Translations under genes and position numbers: made by a program
Assembly: GCF_030812255.1 (NCBI RefSeq)
Contig: NZ_JAUSSH010000002.1
Span: 124,001-188,000 of the forward strand
From: Paeniglutamicibacter psychrophenolicus
GTDB lineage: Bacteria > Actinomycetota > Actinomycetes > Actinomycetales > Micrococcaceae
DNA length: 64,000 nt
Direction of reading: 5' to 3'
Shown: in pieces, positions 34,829 through 43,993 of the stretch
How positions within the stretch are numbered: position 1 is the stretch's first letter
Layout: the number at the start of each line of letters is the position of its first letter
The notes under the pieces: generated by a model
What the model was told of the DNA's origin: nothing
Database searches by the model: none
What the model saw: the letters and a program-made list of their open reading frames with translations, nothing else

Positions 34829-34978
34829 ACCACAGCCAGGAAAGTTCCCCGAATCCGGGGCTCTGTGTGTAGATCGGTGGCGGTGCTACCGGCTTCGGAG
34901 CGAAGGAGTGCCAGTTTCGGATTGAGGCCTGCCGGTAGACTGGCAGCGAGGCAGGGCTCGTCTTGGTGAGAAAGAATC

Positions 34979-35776
34979 GTGGGAATGGCCAACGCAACCC
35001 CGCGTCGGGGAATCGACGCCGAAGGCAGGGTCGTGAAGGCCGCGGATTCCGTGACCTGGAGGTCGCTGGAGATTCTTGGGGCCTTCGACGAACGCCATAC
35101 GCACTTGTCCTTGAGTGAGTTGTCCCGCCGAGCCGCGCTGCCCATCGCCACCGCACATCGGTTGTCGGCCGAATTGGTGCGATGGGGAGCGCTTGAGAGG
35201 TCCGGCAGCGACTTCGTCATTGGCCAGCGGCTCTGGCAGATCGCGACCCTGGCCCCCGTGCAGAAGGACATCGCCGAGATTGCGGCGCCGCACATGCAAG
35301 ATGTCTTGTTCGTGACGCAAAACGTGGTCAACCTCTTTATTCTCGACGGGTCCTCGGTCCTGTTGTTGGACCGGATTTCCGGGACGCGAGCCGGGGCCCC
35401 GTTCCGACGGCCGGGATCGCACCTTGGCCTGCATGCAAGTGCCGCGGGCAAGGTGATGCTGGCCTATGAGGGAATGGAGCTGCTGCCGCGGATCGGCAAG
35501 CTGGAGGCTTTTACCCGGCACACCATCACGGACCGGTCCAGGCTGGCCGAAGAAGTGAAAGCCGTGCGCCAACAAGGCTTTGGTGTCTCCAACCAAGAAA
35601 GCGGCGAGGACAACTTCGGCTTGGCCGTCCCCGTCATCCTGCCCTCGGGAAAGATCGCGGCGGCCATCGGCGTGGTCTCCCAGAAGAACCCTCCGCCGGT
35701 CGGGACAGTGGTTCCGGTCCTCCGAATTGCAGCCCGTGGTATCGCCCGCAGTTTGGTTAGCCGCGAGCTTGCCTGA
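34979..35776 (+). CDS. IclR-family transcriptional regulator
   Basis: The 265-residue protein has an N-terminal winged helix (RSLEILGAFDERHTHLSLSE, then LPIATAHRLSAELVRWGALE) and the IclR effector domain with HLGLHASAAGKVMLAYEG and the QGFGVSNQESGEDNFGLAVPV core. Such regulators often control aromatic and organic-acid genes and bind a small acid. GTG 34979 or ATG 34985 (Met3) can be the start; GAGAAAG lies before both. It lies 115 bases before a reductase/P450/MFS operon on the same strand, the likely target. Confidence 0.88.
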   Translation: MGMANATPRRGIDAEGRVVKAADSVTWRSLEILGAFDERHTHLSLSELSRRAALPIATAHRLSAELVRWGALERSGSDFVIGQRLWQIATLAPVQKDIAEIAAPHMQDVLFVTQNVVNLFILDGSSVLLLDRISGTRAGAPFRRPGSHLGLHASAAGKVMLAYEGMELLPRIGKLEAFTRHTITDRSRLAEEVKAVRQQGFGVSNQESGEDNFGLAVPVILPSGKIAAAIGVVSQKNPPPVGTVVPVLRIAARGIARSLVSRELA

Positions 35777-35891
35777 GTATTTGCCGTCTTTCCATTGGAT
35801 GGAAGACGCTGCTTGGGCTGTGTTGCAGCGCACTTACGATCGTTGTTGTGGCCCGACGGAAAGATGATCGGGTCGGTAGCAATAAGGAGCG

Positions 35892-36914
35892 ATGGACATG
35901 ACGCCTCAAACTGGGCGGCTCGGTGCAGCCGTTGACACGGTAAAGCCGGTGGCTAGCGGAGCTGGGCTGTTGGACGTCGTTGTTGACGCGGCCGAGCACG
36001 TGGCTGACCAAGTGGTCTCACTGGTATTGCGGCGCATTGACGGCGAGAGCTTTCCCGAGTGGGCCCCAGGGGCCCACATCGACGTCCATCTCGGTGACGG
36101 ACTCACACGCCAGTACTCCTTGTGCTCCGATCTAAACGACCGTGAAGTCCTGCGTATCGGGGTGCTGCGCGTTCCGGACTCCCGTGGCGGCTCGGAGGCC
36201 GTTCACGAAAAGTTGGTTGCCGGAACCCCGCTGACCATTTCGGCGCCGCGGAACAACTTCCCCATGATTGATTCGCGGAAGTACCTGTTCATCGCAGGGG
36301 GAATCGGCATCACGCCGATCATCCCGATGATTGAAGCGGCCGAAGCCGCGGGGAGAGAATGGCGCCTGGTCTACGGCGGCCGTTCCCGGCATTCCATGGC
36401 GTTTGCCCAATCGCTGGAAGACGCGTACGGGAGCACCAAGGTCAACCTCTATCCGGAGGACGAAGTCGGCCGCCTGGACCTGAACGCGATCCTGGGCATG
36501 CCGCGGGCCCACATGCTGGTCTATGCTTGCGGCCCCGGCGGCATGCTGGGCGCCATCGAGGACCTGTGCATGGGGTGGCCTCCAGGTGCACTGCACCTTG
36601 AGCGTTTCTCGGCCGACACCTTGGGAGCAGGTTCCGTTAGCGCTCCCTTCGAGGTCGAATTGGCCAAGGCCGGGCGCATCGTCACGGTGCAGACCAACGA
36701 GAGCATTCTCGACGCCGTCGAAAAGGTGGGTGTGCGCATTCTTTCATCGTGCCGTGCCGGCCTGTGTGGAACGTGCGAGACGAACATCCTCTCGGGAACG
36801 CCCGAACACCGCGACGCGGTGCTGACCGAAGCCGACAAGGACGCAAACGAAGTCATGCTGGTGTGCGTCTCGCGTGCCGCTGCCGGGTGCGACCGACTTG
36901 TGCTCGATCTTTAA
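35892..36914 (+). CDS. PDR/VanB-type reductase with C-terminal [2Fe-2S] ferredoxin
   Basis: The 340-residue protein is a one-piece electron carrier: a flavin domain with RQYSLCSD (FMN/FAD binding), an NAD(P)H domain with FIAGGIGITPIIPMI and VYACGPGGMLGAI, and a C-terminal plant-type ferredoxin whose four cysteines are Cys287, Cys292, Cys295 and Cys325. That order (flavin, NAD, Fe-S) is that of phthalate dioxygenase reductase and VanB. The P450 gene starts 20 bases after its stop, so it is probably the P450's electron donor. ATG 35892 or 35898 (Met3) can serve as start. Confidence 0.9.
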   Translation: MDMTPQTGRLGAAVDTVKPVASGAGLLDVVVDAAEHVADQVVSLVLRRIDGESFPEWAPGAHIDVHLGDGLTRQYSLCSDLNDREVLRIGVLRVPDSRGGSEAVHEKLVAGTPLTISAPRNNFPMIDSRKYLFIAGGIGITPIIPMIEAAEAAGREWRLVYGGRSRHSMAFAQSLEDAYGSTKVNLYPEDEVGRLDLNAILGMPRAHMLVYACGPGGMLGAIEDLCMGWPPGALHLERFSADTLGAGSVSAPFEVELAKAGRIVTVQTNESILDAVEKVGVRILSSCRAGLCGTCETNILSGTPEHRDAVLTEADKDANEVMLVCVSRAAAGCDRLVLDL

Positions 36915-36934
36915 AGACCAGGAGAGAAACTTCC

Positions 36935-38137
36935 ATGACTACATCCACCAGCGAACCCATCGTCTTCACGGGCGACCCGTACAGTGAAGAGCACCTGCTC
37001 AACCCCTACCCGTTCCTTGCTTCCTTGCAAGAGGCCGGTTCCGTATCCTGGCTGGAATCGGAACAGACCTACGCCATCACGGGCTACGACGAGGTCTACG
37101 AAGTGCTGACGGACTTCGAGACGTTCGTGTCCTCCGGTGGGCTGGGGCCACGCGACATCCGCAAGGACGACGGCTGGCGCCCGCCAAGCATCCTGGAATC
37201 AGACCCGCCGATCCATACGCTGATGCGCCGCGCGCTGACCGGTGTCATCAACCCTGGAACGGTCCGTGCCTTGCGCAAGGACTTCACCGCACCGGCTGTT
37301 TCACTGGTTGAGGCGTTGGTGCAACGAAACACCTTCGACGCCATTACCGACCTCGCCGAAAAGTACCCGATCGAGGTTTTTCCGGATGCCGTCGGCATTC
37401 CGCAGGAAGGGCGCGAGCACCTGCTTCCCTACGGCAACATGGTGTTCAACGCGTTCGGTCCCGAAAACTACATCTACCACCAAGCCTTCGCTGAAGGCGA
37501 TGAACACGCTCGCGTGGTCATGAACGCCTGCAAGCGCGAGTCTCTGACCGATTCTGGCTTCGGCGCGGGGATCTGGGCCAAGGTCGGCGAAGGATTGATC
37601 ACGGAAGAGCAAGCCACGCTCTTGGTCCGTGCGCTGCTTTCGGCGGGTGTGGACACGACCATCTTCGGGATCGGAAACACGCTCTCGGTCTTGGCCCGCC
37701 ATCCGGAAGCCTGGGAACGCCTTCGCAAGGAACCGTCGCTGGCCAAGTTCGCCATTGACGAGGCCCTGCGACTGGAATCGCCATTCCAGAAGTTCCACCG
37801 GACGACCACTGTCGATACGGAGTTGGGCGGGGTCGGCATTCCTGCCGGATCCAAGGTCCAGGTCTTCATCGGCGCGGCCAACCGCGACCCCAAGAAATGG
37901 GGAGCCGACGCGAACGAGTTCTCGCTGGAACGCACTTCTTCGGGCCACGTTGCGTTCGGCATGGGCCTGCACCAATGTGTGGGCCAGCCGATTGCGCGAA
38001 TGGAAATGGAAATCGTCTTGCAGCAACTGCTGGAGAAGGTTGTATCGATCGAACTTGTCGGCGAGCCGAAACCGATTCTGCACAATGTCTTGCGCGGATT
38101 CGAGTCGATGCCCGTGCGCATCACCACCCAAAGATAG
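36935..38137 (+). CDS. cytochrome P450, CYP199-like (para-substituted benzoate O-demethylase type)
   Basis: ATG 36935 behind CAGGAGAG gives 400 residues, normal for a soluble bacterial P450. The oxygen-activation helix has LLSAGVDTT, the E-x-x-R pair is in IDEALRLESP, and the haem ligand is Cys348 in FGMGLHQCVGQ. Long stretches agree with what I remember of CYP199A4, the 4-methoxybenzoate demethylase: WRPPSILESDPPIHT, KYPIEVFPDAVGIPQEGREH, LLPYGNMVFNAFGP and SGHVAFGMGLHQ. The Arg before the I-helix LLSAG segment, which helps hold the substrate carboxylate there, is kept (LVRALLSAG). The B-C loop Arg of CYP199A4 appears as Gly here, so the substrate may differ. It probably acts with the adjacent reductase. 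Confidence 0.88.
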   Translation: MTTSTSEPIVFTGDPYSEEHLLNPYPFLASLQEAGSVSWLESEQTYAITGYDEVYEVLTDFETFVSSGGLGPRDIRKDDGWRPPSILESDPPIHTLMRRALTGVINPGTVRALRKDFTAPAVSLVEALVQRNTFDAITDLAEKYPIEVFPDAVGIPQEGREHLLPYGNMVFNAFGPENYIYHQAFAEGDEHARVVMNACKRESLTDSGFGAGIWAKVGEGLITEEQATLLVRALLSAGVDTTIFGIGNTLSVLARHPEAWERLRKEPSLAKFAIDEALRLESPFQKFHRTTTVDTELGGVGIPAGSKVQVFIGAANRDPKKWGADANEFSLERTSSGHVAFGMGLHQCVGQPIARMEMEIVLQQLLEKVVSIELVGEPKPILHNVLRGFESMPVRITTQR

Positions 38138-38184
38138 TCATCCGGCCGGGGGCCCAATGCCCCTATTACTTTTGGAGCAACGCT

Positions 38185-39552
38185 ATGTCACTCGATGCTT
38201 TACCGCGCCCAAAAAACGCCAAGAGCGACCCTGCCACGTGGACCCCCGGGCGCCGCAAGCGATACGGTTGGCTGACCACCGCGGCACTCCTGGTCCTGAT
38301 GATGGTCAGCTGGGCGGACAAGGCGATTCTGGGTATCGTGGCGGTTCCGTTGATGCACGACCTCCACATCACCCCGCAACAATTCGGGTTGCTCGGTTCC
38401 GCCGTGTTCATGCTCTTCGGGATCGCGCAGTTTGTCGCTGCTCCGATTGCCAACAGGGTCAAGTCCAAATGGATCTTGCTGACCTTGTGCCTGATTTGGT
38501 CGGTCGCGCAGGTGCCCATCTTCGTCTTTGCCTCGCTTCCTGCGCTGTGGGCCAGCCGCCTGGTCCTTGGAGCCGGGGAAGGTCCGCTGGCTCCGGTCAT
38601 CATGCACTCGGTGTACAAGTGGTTCCCTGCCAAGCGGTCGGCCACTCCCGCGGCTGTCGCCTCGTCGGGAGTCACGCTGGGCATTGTCGCGTTCGCCCCA
38701 GTATTGGCGTGGGTCAATGCCGAGTTCGGGTGGAAATCCACTTTCGTGTTCTTGGCCATCGTCGGCGTCGTATGGTCGATCCTGTGGCTCTTTATCGGCA
38801 AGGAAGGACCCTACACTTCCGTCCAAGCCGAACTCGAGATCGAGGGGCAAGCAGTAAAAACGCTCGACACTGCCAAGGTCCAGGCGTCCGACGCGCCGGT
38901 GCGGTACATGCGGTCGTTCTTGACCCCGAGCTGGATCCTGGCCGTGTTGTGTTCATTCTTTGGCTATTGGACGTTTACCGTTGCCACCACGTGGCTTCCG
39001 GCCTACTACGAAAACGCCATGGGAATGTCCACGCAGCAGGCGGGTTCATTGATAGCCCTGCCGGCAATTTGGGGTTTCATCGCGACGATCGGCCTGAGCT
39101 GGCTGACCGAGGTGCTGGTCAACAAGGGGATCCCCACGCGAGTGTCGCGAGGCGTGGTGTTGGGAGGCGCCGCAACGTTTGGCGGCCTCATGGTCATCGT
39201 TGGAACACTGTCGAACATCGATGCCGTTTCCATCATTTGTTTCATGTTTGGCTTCGGCACGGCGCCCGCGCTTTTTGCCGTCACATACCTGGTTGCCTCG
39301 GAAATGACCACGATCCAGCAACGCGGAGCCGTTCTGCAAATCACCAATGCCTTCCTGACGACCGGGGGCTTGGTCGCGCCGATGTTCGTAGGATTCATGA
39401 TTGGATCCGCGGCGGTGCCAAGCGCGGGCTACCTCAACGCCTTCGCTTACACGGGCGGCGCCTTGGCCCTGATCGGGGTGCTGTCGATGATTTTCATCAA
39501 CCAGCAACGCGACAGGACGAAGCTGGGACTGGACCTCAAGCTCAAGGCCTGA
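38185..39552 (+). CDS. MFS transporter, anion:cation symporter (ACS) type
   Basis: ATG 38185 with TTGGAGCAACG gives a 455-residue, 12-span transporter; longer in-frame starts fall inside the P450 gene. Motifs are MVSWADKAILGIVAVPLMHD in span 1, LGAGEGPLAPVIMHSVYKWF in span 4 (typical of the ACS group: GudP, ExuT, and aromatic acid importers) and WTFTVATTWLPAYYENAMGM in span 7. It lies 47 bases after the P450 gene, so it probably brings in that enzyme's substrate. A long hairpin follows. The exact solute is unknown. Confidence 0.85.
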   Translation: MSLDALPRPKNAKSDPATWTPGRRKRYGWLTTAALLVLMMVSWADKAILGIVAVPLMHDLHITPQQFGLLGSAVFMLFGIAQFVAAPIANRVKSKWILLTLCLIWSVAQVPIFVFASLPALWASRLVLGAGEGPLAPVIMHSVYKWFPAKRSATPAAVASSGVTLGIVAFAPVLAWVNAEFGWKSTFVFLAIVGVVWSILWLFIGKEGPYTSVQAELEIEGQAVKTLDTAKVQASDAPVRYMRSFLTPSWILAVLCSFFGYWTFTVATTWLPAYYENAMGMSTQQAGSLIALPAIWGFIATIGLSWLTEVLVNKGIPTRVSRGVVLGGAATFGGLMVIVGTLSNIDAVSIICFMFGFGTAPALFAVTYLVASEMTTIQQRGAVLQITNAFLTTGGLVAPMFVGFMIGSAAVPSAGYLNAFAYTGGALALIGVLSMIFINQQRDRTKLGLDLKLKA

Positions 39553-39581
39553 GCTCGGCGCCCGTTCCCGTGATCTGAGAT

Positions 39582-39613
39582 GGCTGCCCCGCACCACATG
39601 GTGAGGGGCAGCC
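39582..39613 (+). terminator. hairpin terminator after the P450/MFS operon
   Basis: GGCTGCCCC-g-CACCA pairs with TGGTG-a-GGGGCAGCC around a 2-base CA centre, giving 14 pairs with one mismatch, 29 bases after the MFS stop. No T-tract follows. Confidence 0.75.
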
Positions 39614-39719
39614 AGCTGCATGTGGCGCGGGGCCGTTGCCGAGAAGTTGATGTTCCTCGTGGGGACAGTCGAGCGATCCACGGCCGTTCTGCTCTTGTCG
39701 TGCGGCGTTTCGGGGGCAA

Positions 39720-40300
39720 GTGCCCTGAACCTGAGTATTCTACGTTTTGGGGACCACCCATTATCGTGCTTGGCGTCCAACGATATTGCCGTTGGGGGCA
39801 AGCATCTGCTTGGATGGGAGCCGCCTAGCCGCAACGAAGCCAACCGTGCCTGACGATGCCGATCTTCTCCCGCATGTTGTCAGCAGCGTCCAGCATCGAT
39901 TCAAATGGAGTTGTGGATGATCCGGTCCAGGACCGTGTCGTCGTGGACGCCGAGGGGGCCGCGGGCGTCGGATCGCCTTAAGACTTCGACTGTGCCGGAC
40001 ACCGTCCAGCCCCAGCGGCGCGACATGTGCCCAAGCAATATGCTCAAGCGCTTTCCAGCAGCGGCCGCACCACCCCGGCAAGATCGAACCGGCCACGCTC
40101 TTCCAGGGACTTGCAACGCCCAACGGTTCGTCCCGGGCAATCGGTCCATTTCCGGCCCGGCCGGCTCGCGTCACGGGAACGGTCACCTGTCAATGGCCAA
40201 GTGGATCCCAACGATGGCATTCGTGGGTCGCATGGGGAATATTCACGCTATCCCGGGGTGGTCCCCACTCGCAATATTGCTGGCCCCTTGAAAGAACCCA
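39720..40300 (-). mobile_element. possible decayed IS21-like remnant in a gene-free stretch
   Basis: The 925-bp gap 39553-40477 holds no intact gene. Inside it, GGGGACCACCC at 39749-39759 recurs inverted at 40256-40266. A looser 20-bp unit (CCAnCnATATTGC...TGGGG) occurs at 39777-39798 and, inverted, at 40263-40283, like the repeated end sequences of IS21 elements. Just inside the left end the minus strand encodes VLDRIIHNSI followed by a stop, resembling an IstB C-terminus, with DAADNMREKIG in another frame. No long transposase reading frame remains. The rest of the gap shows nothing else. Confidence 0.35.
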
Positions 40301-40477
40301 TAGATGGGTCAAACCATTGCCAGGCCATGGACATAGATCGTCGAGACCTGCAGCGGAGGGCTTTGGATATCGTGGTTCGGACATGGCAAGGCCTTCCGTC
40401 TTCGGGCGGCAGTCCGGAATTGGTTCCGGCTGGCCGCGGGTTCGATGACGGAAGGCCAAGGAGCGTTGCGAGAGAAG

Positions 40478-41416
40478 TTACATCCCGGAAACCATCGATT
40501 CCGGACGGGCAACCTTGTTCAAGGCAAACCGCTGCCCACTGGTGGCGACGGTAATCTTTCCGGAGTACGTCGCTTCGGCGCGGGACTTCCACTGCTCGGG
40601 GGTGGCAATGCCGGCCAAGTGGGAAAGCACCAGAGAACGGGCGCCAGAGCTCGCCGCGACGCGTCCTGCGCCCTCCGGTGAGGTGTGGGCGATCATCTGG
40701 TGGTTGATGAATGCTGGGCTGAAGTCCTGTGCCCTGTAGAAATCCAGGTTGACTGCCTCATGAACCAGGACATCGGTGTCCTGCGCCAGGATTGCCAGCG
40801 CCTCGGACTCGGCGGTGTCGCCGGAGAACGTGACCGAGCCGTATGCGGTGTCGAACCTGAAGGCCAGCGCCGGGAAGATCGGGGGGTGCTTCACTAGCAC
40901 CGCGGTGACCTTGACCAGGTCGTCCTCGTACACGTCAAAGGGCACTATGCTGTCGGGGTGCGGCACCTCTATCTCGCGGGCACGGACGATCTCGCGCAGG
41001 TTTGGACGGGCTTCATCGGTGATGCGGATGTCGACATCGTAGGAATAGGCGTCGAGGCAATGTTGGACCATGCCCATGGTTCCCGACAGCTGTTTGCCGC
41101 GCGGGTGGCCGGGATCTTGCCCCGGACCCAGGATGTCGATGGGAGACGTAAAACCGTCCACCGGCGCGCCCCAATTCCACAGCAGGAACGCGGGAAGCTC
41201 GACCACGTGGTCGGAATGCAGGTGGGTGATGAAGCCGGCGCGGAAATTCTTGCCGCGCAGCCCCGCTTCGTGGGCCGCACGCGTTGCGCCCAATCCGAAA
41301 TCAACCATGTAGAAGGAATCCTCCACCCGCAACGCGCTGGCAATCCCGTCTTCATGGCCGCGGATGGCCGGGCCGGCGGCGGTGCCGAGAGTGATGAGTT
41401 CAAAGGGAGTGTCCAC
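40478..41416 (-). CDS. MBL-fold metallo-hydrolase (RNase Z/arylsulfatase-like)
   Basis: GTG 41416 with AAGGAGCC gives 312 residues. The metal site HLHSDHVVELP near residue 76, SGDTAES near 205, and a C-terminal LSHLAG His fit the metallo-beta-lactamase fold, in the branch that includes RNase Z and small hydrolases. The substrate is unknown; hydrolysis of an ester, lactone or CoA thioester in aromatic catabolism is a guess. Its start overlaps the end of the upstream ALDH gene by 17 bases, so the two are translated together. A longer in-frame N-terminus would come from the ALDH gene. Confidence 0.8.
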   Translation of the reverse strand: MDTPFELITLGTAAGPAIRGHEDGIASALRVEDSFYMVDFGLGATRAAHEAGLRGKNFRAGFITHLHSDHVVELPAFLLWNWGAPVDGFTSPIDILGPGQDPGHPRGKQLSGTMGMVQHCLDAYSYDVDIRITDEARPNLREIVRAREIEVPHPDSIVPFDVYEDDLVKVTAVLVKHPPIFPALAFRFDTAYGSVTFSGDTAESEALAILAQDTDVLVHEAVNLDFYRAQDFSPAFINHQMIAHTSPEGAGRVAASSGARSLVLSHLAGIATPEQWKSRAEATYSGKITVATSGQRFALNKVARPESMVSGM

Positions 41417-42821
41417 GTTGTGGCTCCTTCTGCTGGGTTTGGTGCACATTGTCGCGCACATTGATGGTTCGTGTTTCGAGGTACTCGTCGAGTCCCCAGC
41501 GTCCGCGTTCCCGCCCGACGCCTGAGGCTTTCCAGCCGCCGAAAGGCGCATCGAGTTCCACGACGGTGTGCTGGTTGATCCACACCGTTCCGGTTTCCAA
41601 CTGCGAGGCCAGCTCATGGGCGCGTTCTTCGTCGGGCGTCCAGAGCGAGGAACCCAAGCCGAATTCCTGGGCGTTGAGCATCCGGATCAAGGCATTTTCG
41701 TCGTCGAAGCCGACGATGGGCAGCGCATTTCCGAACTGTTCCTCGTCAACGATTCTCATCCCGTCGCTGGCGTTCGCAATAACGGTCGGGCTGAGGAAAT
41801 ATCCGGGCAGGTCCGTGCCGCGGTTGTTGCCATGGACAACCCGGGCACCGGAGGAGAGGGCCTGGTCGATCATGTCCTGGACGGTCGCGAGCTGGGAGGC
41901 GTTGTGCATGGGGCCCATGGTGGTGCCCTCGGCAACGCCGTGGCCCAGGACGTGCTTGGCAACCTCGGCGCTGATGGCCTCGGTCAGTTCGGTTTCAAGG
42001 GAGCGTGGCGCATAGACGCGCTTGACGGCCATGCAGACCTGTCCGGCGTTGCGGAATGCGCTGGCGACAATGCCGCGCGCCGTGGCTGCGACATCGGCAT
42101 CGGGCAAGACGATGGCCGGGTCGTTTCCTCCGAGCTCGAGGGTGACTCGTTTGACGCTTTGCAGCGACTGGGTGGCCACGGAGATGCCCACATCGGTGGA
42201 GCCCGTGAAAGAAATCTTGCGTACCCGGGGCAGCGTGCTCAATGCGACGTTGACCGCACGGTTTGAACTGGTGCGTGTCTGGACGACGTGAGGAGGCAGC
42301 ACCTGGTTCACGAGTTCAACCAAGGCGATCGTTGAAAGCGGGGTGGTGGGTGCCGGTTTCGCGATGACAGTGCAACCCGCGGCCAGTGCCGGGGCGAGCT
42401 TGACCGCAAGCAGGGAAATGGGGAAGTTCCAGGGGGTAATGGTTCCCACCAATCCGACAGGACGGTGTTGGATGCTCAGGCGGCGATCGGCGCGGTCGGG
42501 CAGGTTCTCCGATTCCTCCCAGGCCAATTGCGCGTAGTAAGCGAAGACGTCCGCAGCCACCGCAAACTCCTGGGTGGCTTCTGCAAGCGGTTTGCCCTGC
42601 TCGCGGCTGAGGATTTCTCCAAGTTCACCGCGACGTTCGCGGATGAGGGCGGAAACCCGTTGCAGTGCCTCGCGGCGCATGGGAAGGTCGGACGCCCAAG
42701 CCTTGGCGGCGATAGAGGCGTGGGCGACCGCCTGCTCGACATCCGCCTGCGAATGCTGCGGGGCCACACCGATTTTCTCCAGGGTTGCCGGGTCGAAAAT
42801 GACATAGGTGCTTGCAGTCAT
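41400..42821 (-). CDS. aldehyde dehydrogenase family protein
   Basis: ATG 42821 behind AAAGGA gives 473 residues; the in-frame extension to 42950 is unlike the family. Features are GTITPWNFPISLLAVKLAPAL, LELGGNDPAIVLPDADV, the nucleophile in NAGQVCMAVKRVY near 280, and DAPFGGWKASGVGRERG. The pattern is that of NAD(P)-dependent succinate-semialdehyde/aromatic aldehyde dehydrogenases. With the overlapping MBL hydrolase it forms a two-gene operon, divergent from a coniferyl-alcohol-dehydrogenase-like SDR. This suggests alcohol to aldehyde to acid oxidation of a phenylpropanoid side chain. Confidence 0.88.
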   Translation of the reverse strand: MTASTYVIFDPATLEKIGVAPQHSQADVEQAVAHASIAAKAWASDLPMRREALQRVSALIRERRGELGEILSREQGKPLAEATQEFAVAADVFAYYAQLAWEESENLPDRADRRLSIQHRPVGLVGTITPWNFPISLLAVKLAPALAAGCTVIAKPAPTTPLSTIALVELVNQVLPPHVVQTRTSSNRAVNVALSTLPRVRKISFTGSTDVGISVATQSLQSVKRVTLELGGNDPAIVLPDADVAATARGIVASAFRNAGQVCMAVKRVYAPRSLETELTEAISAEVAKHVLGHGVAEGTTMGPMHNASQLATVQDMIDQALSSGARVVHGNNRGTDLPGYFLSPTVIANASDGMRIVDEEQFGNALPIVGFDDENALIRMLNAQEFGLGSSLWTPDEERAHELASQLETGTVWINQHTVVELDAPFGGWKASGVGRERGRWGLDEYLETRTINVRDNVHQTQQKEPQRGHSL

Positions 42822-43030
42822 ACGGGGTGGTCCTTTCGGAACAAATTCACGGTGATCTCTCCTGAAAGCATCCCCGACAGGATGCCGAAGCCTCGTCCAC
42901 GTTTCCATTGGTTGAAAATTTGGGACGAGGATGGAGTCTGCTGGCGTCACACTTGAGGTGGCGAGGAAGACGCCATTCTTGAATTGAACCGGGCTGCGCT
43001 GCCCGCACCGAACACGCCGAGGACGCCTAC

Positions 43031-43828
43031 ATGAATTTTGCCAGCAAGCCCATCGTCATCACCGGAGCAGCATCCGGCATTGGTGCTGCCACCGCGGCCC
43101 ACCTGCGCCGACTGGGGGCATCACTCATCGGCGTGGACAGAAACGTCCCGGAAGCCTTCGAAGGGCCATTCATCCAAGGTGACCTGAGCACCTTCGAGGG
43201 GGTCGAAGCGATCGCCTCGGAAGTGGGCCGCCTGGCGCCCGAGGGAATCGGGGGACTGGCCAATATCGCGGGCGTTCCCGGCACGGCTCCCTGGCGTACG
43301 GTATTGGAGATCAACGTGTTTGCCGTGCGCGATCTCACCAGGGCACTCGTCACCCGGATGGAGCCCGGCTCCAGTGTCGTGAACCTGGCGTCGTCGGTGG
43401 CGTGGGAGTGGCGCGCCAATGCACAGGAGTTGGCCGTGTTCGCAATGGAACCGAACCGAGAAAAGGCCCTGGAAGCTGTTGCCGGGGCCATGGAAGCCGA
43501 CGGGGAATCCTACCTCTTCTCGAAGCAATGCGTCATGCTGCTCTCCGGTGAACTGGCGGCCGAGAACTTGTCCGCGGGCGTCCGCGTGAACTCCGTCAGT
43601 CCCGGGCCCGTCCAGACCCCCATTCTTAACGATTTCAAGGCGGACCACGGCGCAGCCAAGGTTGAGGGTGCCGCGGCGCTGCTCGGACGTTTCGGCGAAC
43701 CGGAGGACATTGCCGAAGTCATTGCGTTCCTCCTCTCGGAGCAATCACGGTGGGTCAATGGGACCGATGTCCGCGTAGACGGAGGCTTGACGGCTTACCG
43801 CATCAGCGCCGTCGCAAGCCGGGCCTAA
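43031..43828 (+). CDS. short-chain dehydrogenase, coniferyl-alcohol dehydrogenase-like
   Basis: The 265-residue SDR has the cofactor loop TGAASGIGAATAAHL, an N-A-G-like NIAGVPG, the Ser in VNLASSVAWEWRA, the Y-x3-K pair in SYLFSKQCVML and the late motif VSPGPVQTPIL. The long insert between Ser and Tyr, and the ending WVNGTDVRVDGGLTAY, are typical of the 3-alpha-hydroxysteroid/coniferyl-alcohol dehydrogenase group (CalA type). It should oxidise a hydroxyl group with NAD+. It is divergent from an ALDH/MBL pair across 209 bases and may act just before that ALDH. The ribosome site (CGAGGACG) is acceptable. Confidence 0.82.
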   Translation: MNFASKPIVITGAASGIGAATAAHLRRLGASLIGVDRNVPEAFEGPFIQGDLSTFEGVEAIASEVGRLAPEGIGGLANIAGVPGTAPWRTVLEINVFAVRDLTRALVTRMEPGSSVVNLASSVAWEWRANAQELAVFAMEPNREKALEAVAGAMEADGESYLFSKQCVMLLSGELAAENLSAGVRVNSVSPGPVQTPILNDFKADHGAAKVEGAAALLGRFGEPEDIAEVIAFLLSEQSRWVNGTDVRVDGGLTAYRISAVASRA

Positions 43829-43993
43829 AAGGTAGGCGCGGCTAGGGAGAACCGCTTCCCTTCGGGGCGTAACCGCTCATGAAGGTGCGGAGCGGGAAGG
43901 GCCGGGGCGGCTTTCGCCGCAGGCCGTGGCGCTGTCGGGGATGCAAACGCTCGTGGTCGCTGACCTAAGCGTTGCCCGGGCCCGGAAGCAGCC

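Noticed and set aside
39905-40291. Plus-strand frame of about 128 codons in the 925-bp gap
   Set aside because: Composition and lack of a ribosome site suggest chance; the better signal there is on the minus strand and is decayed.
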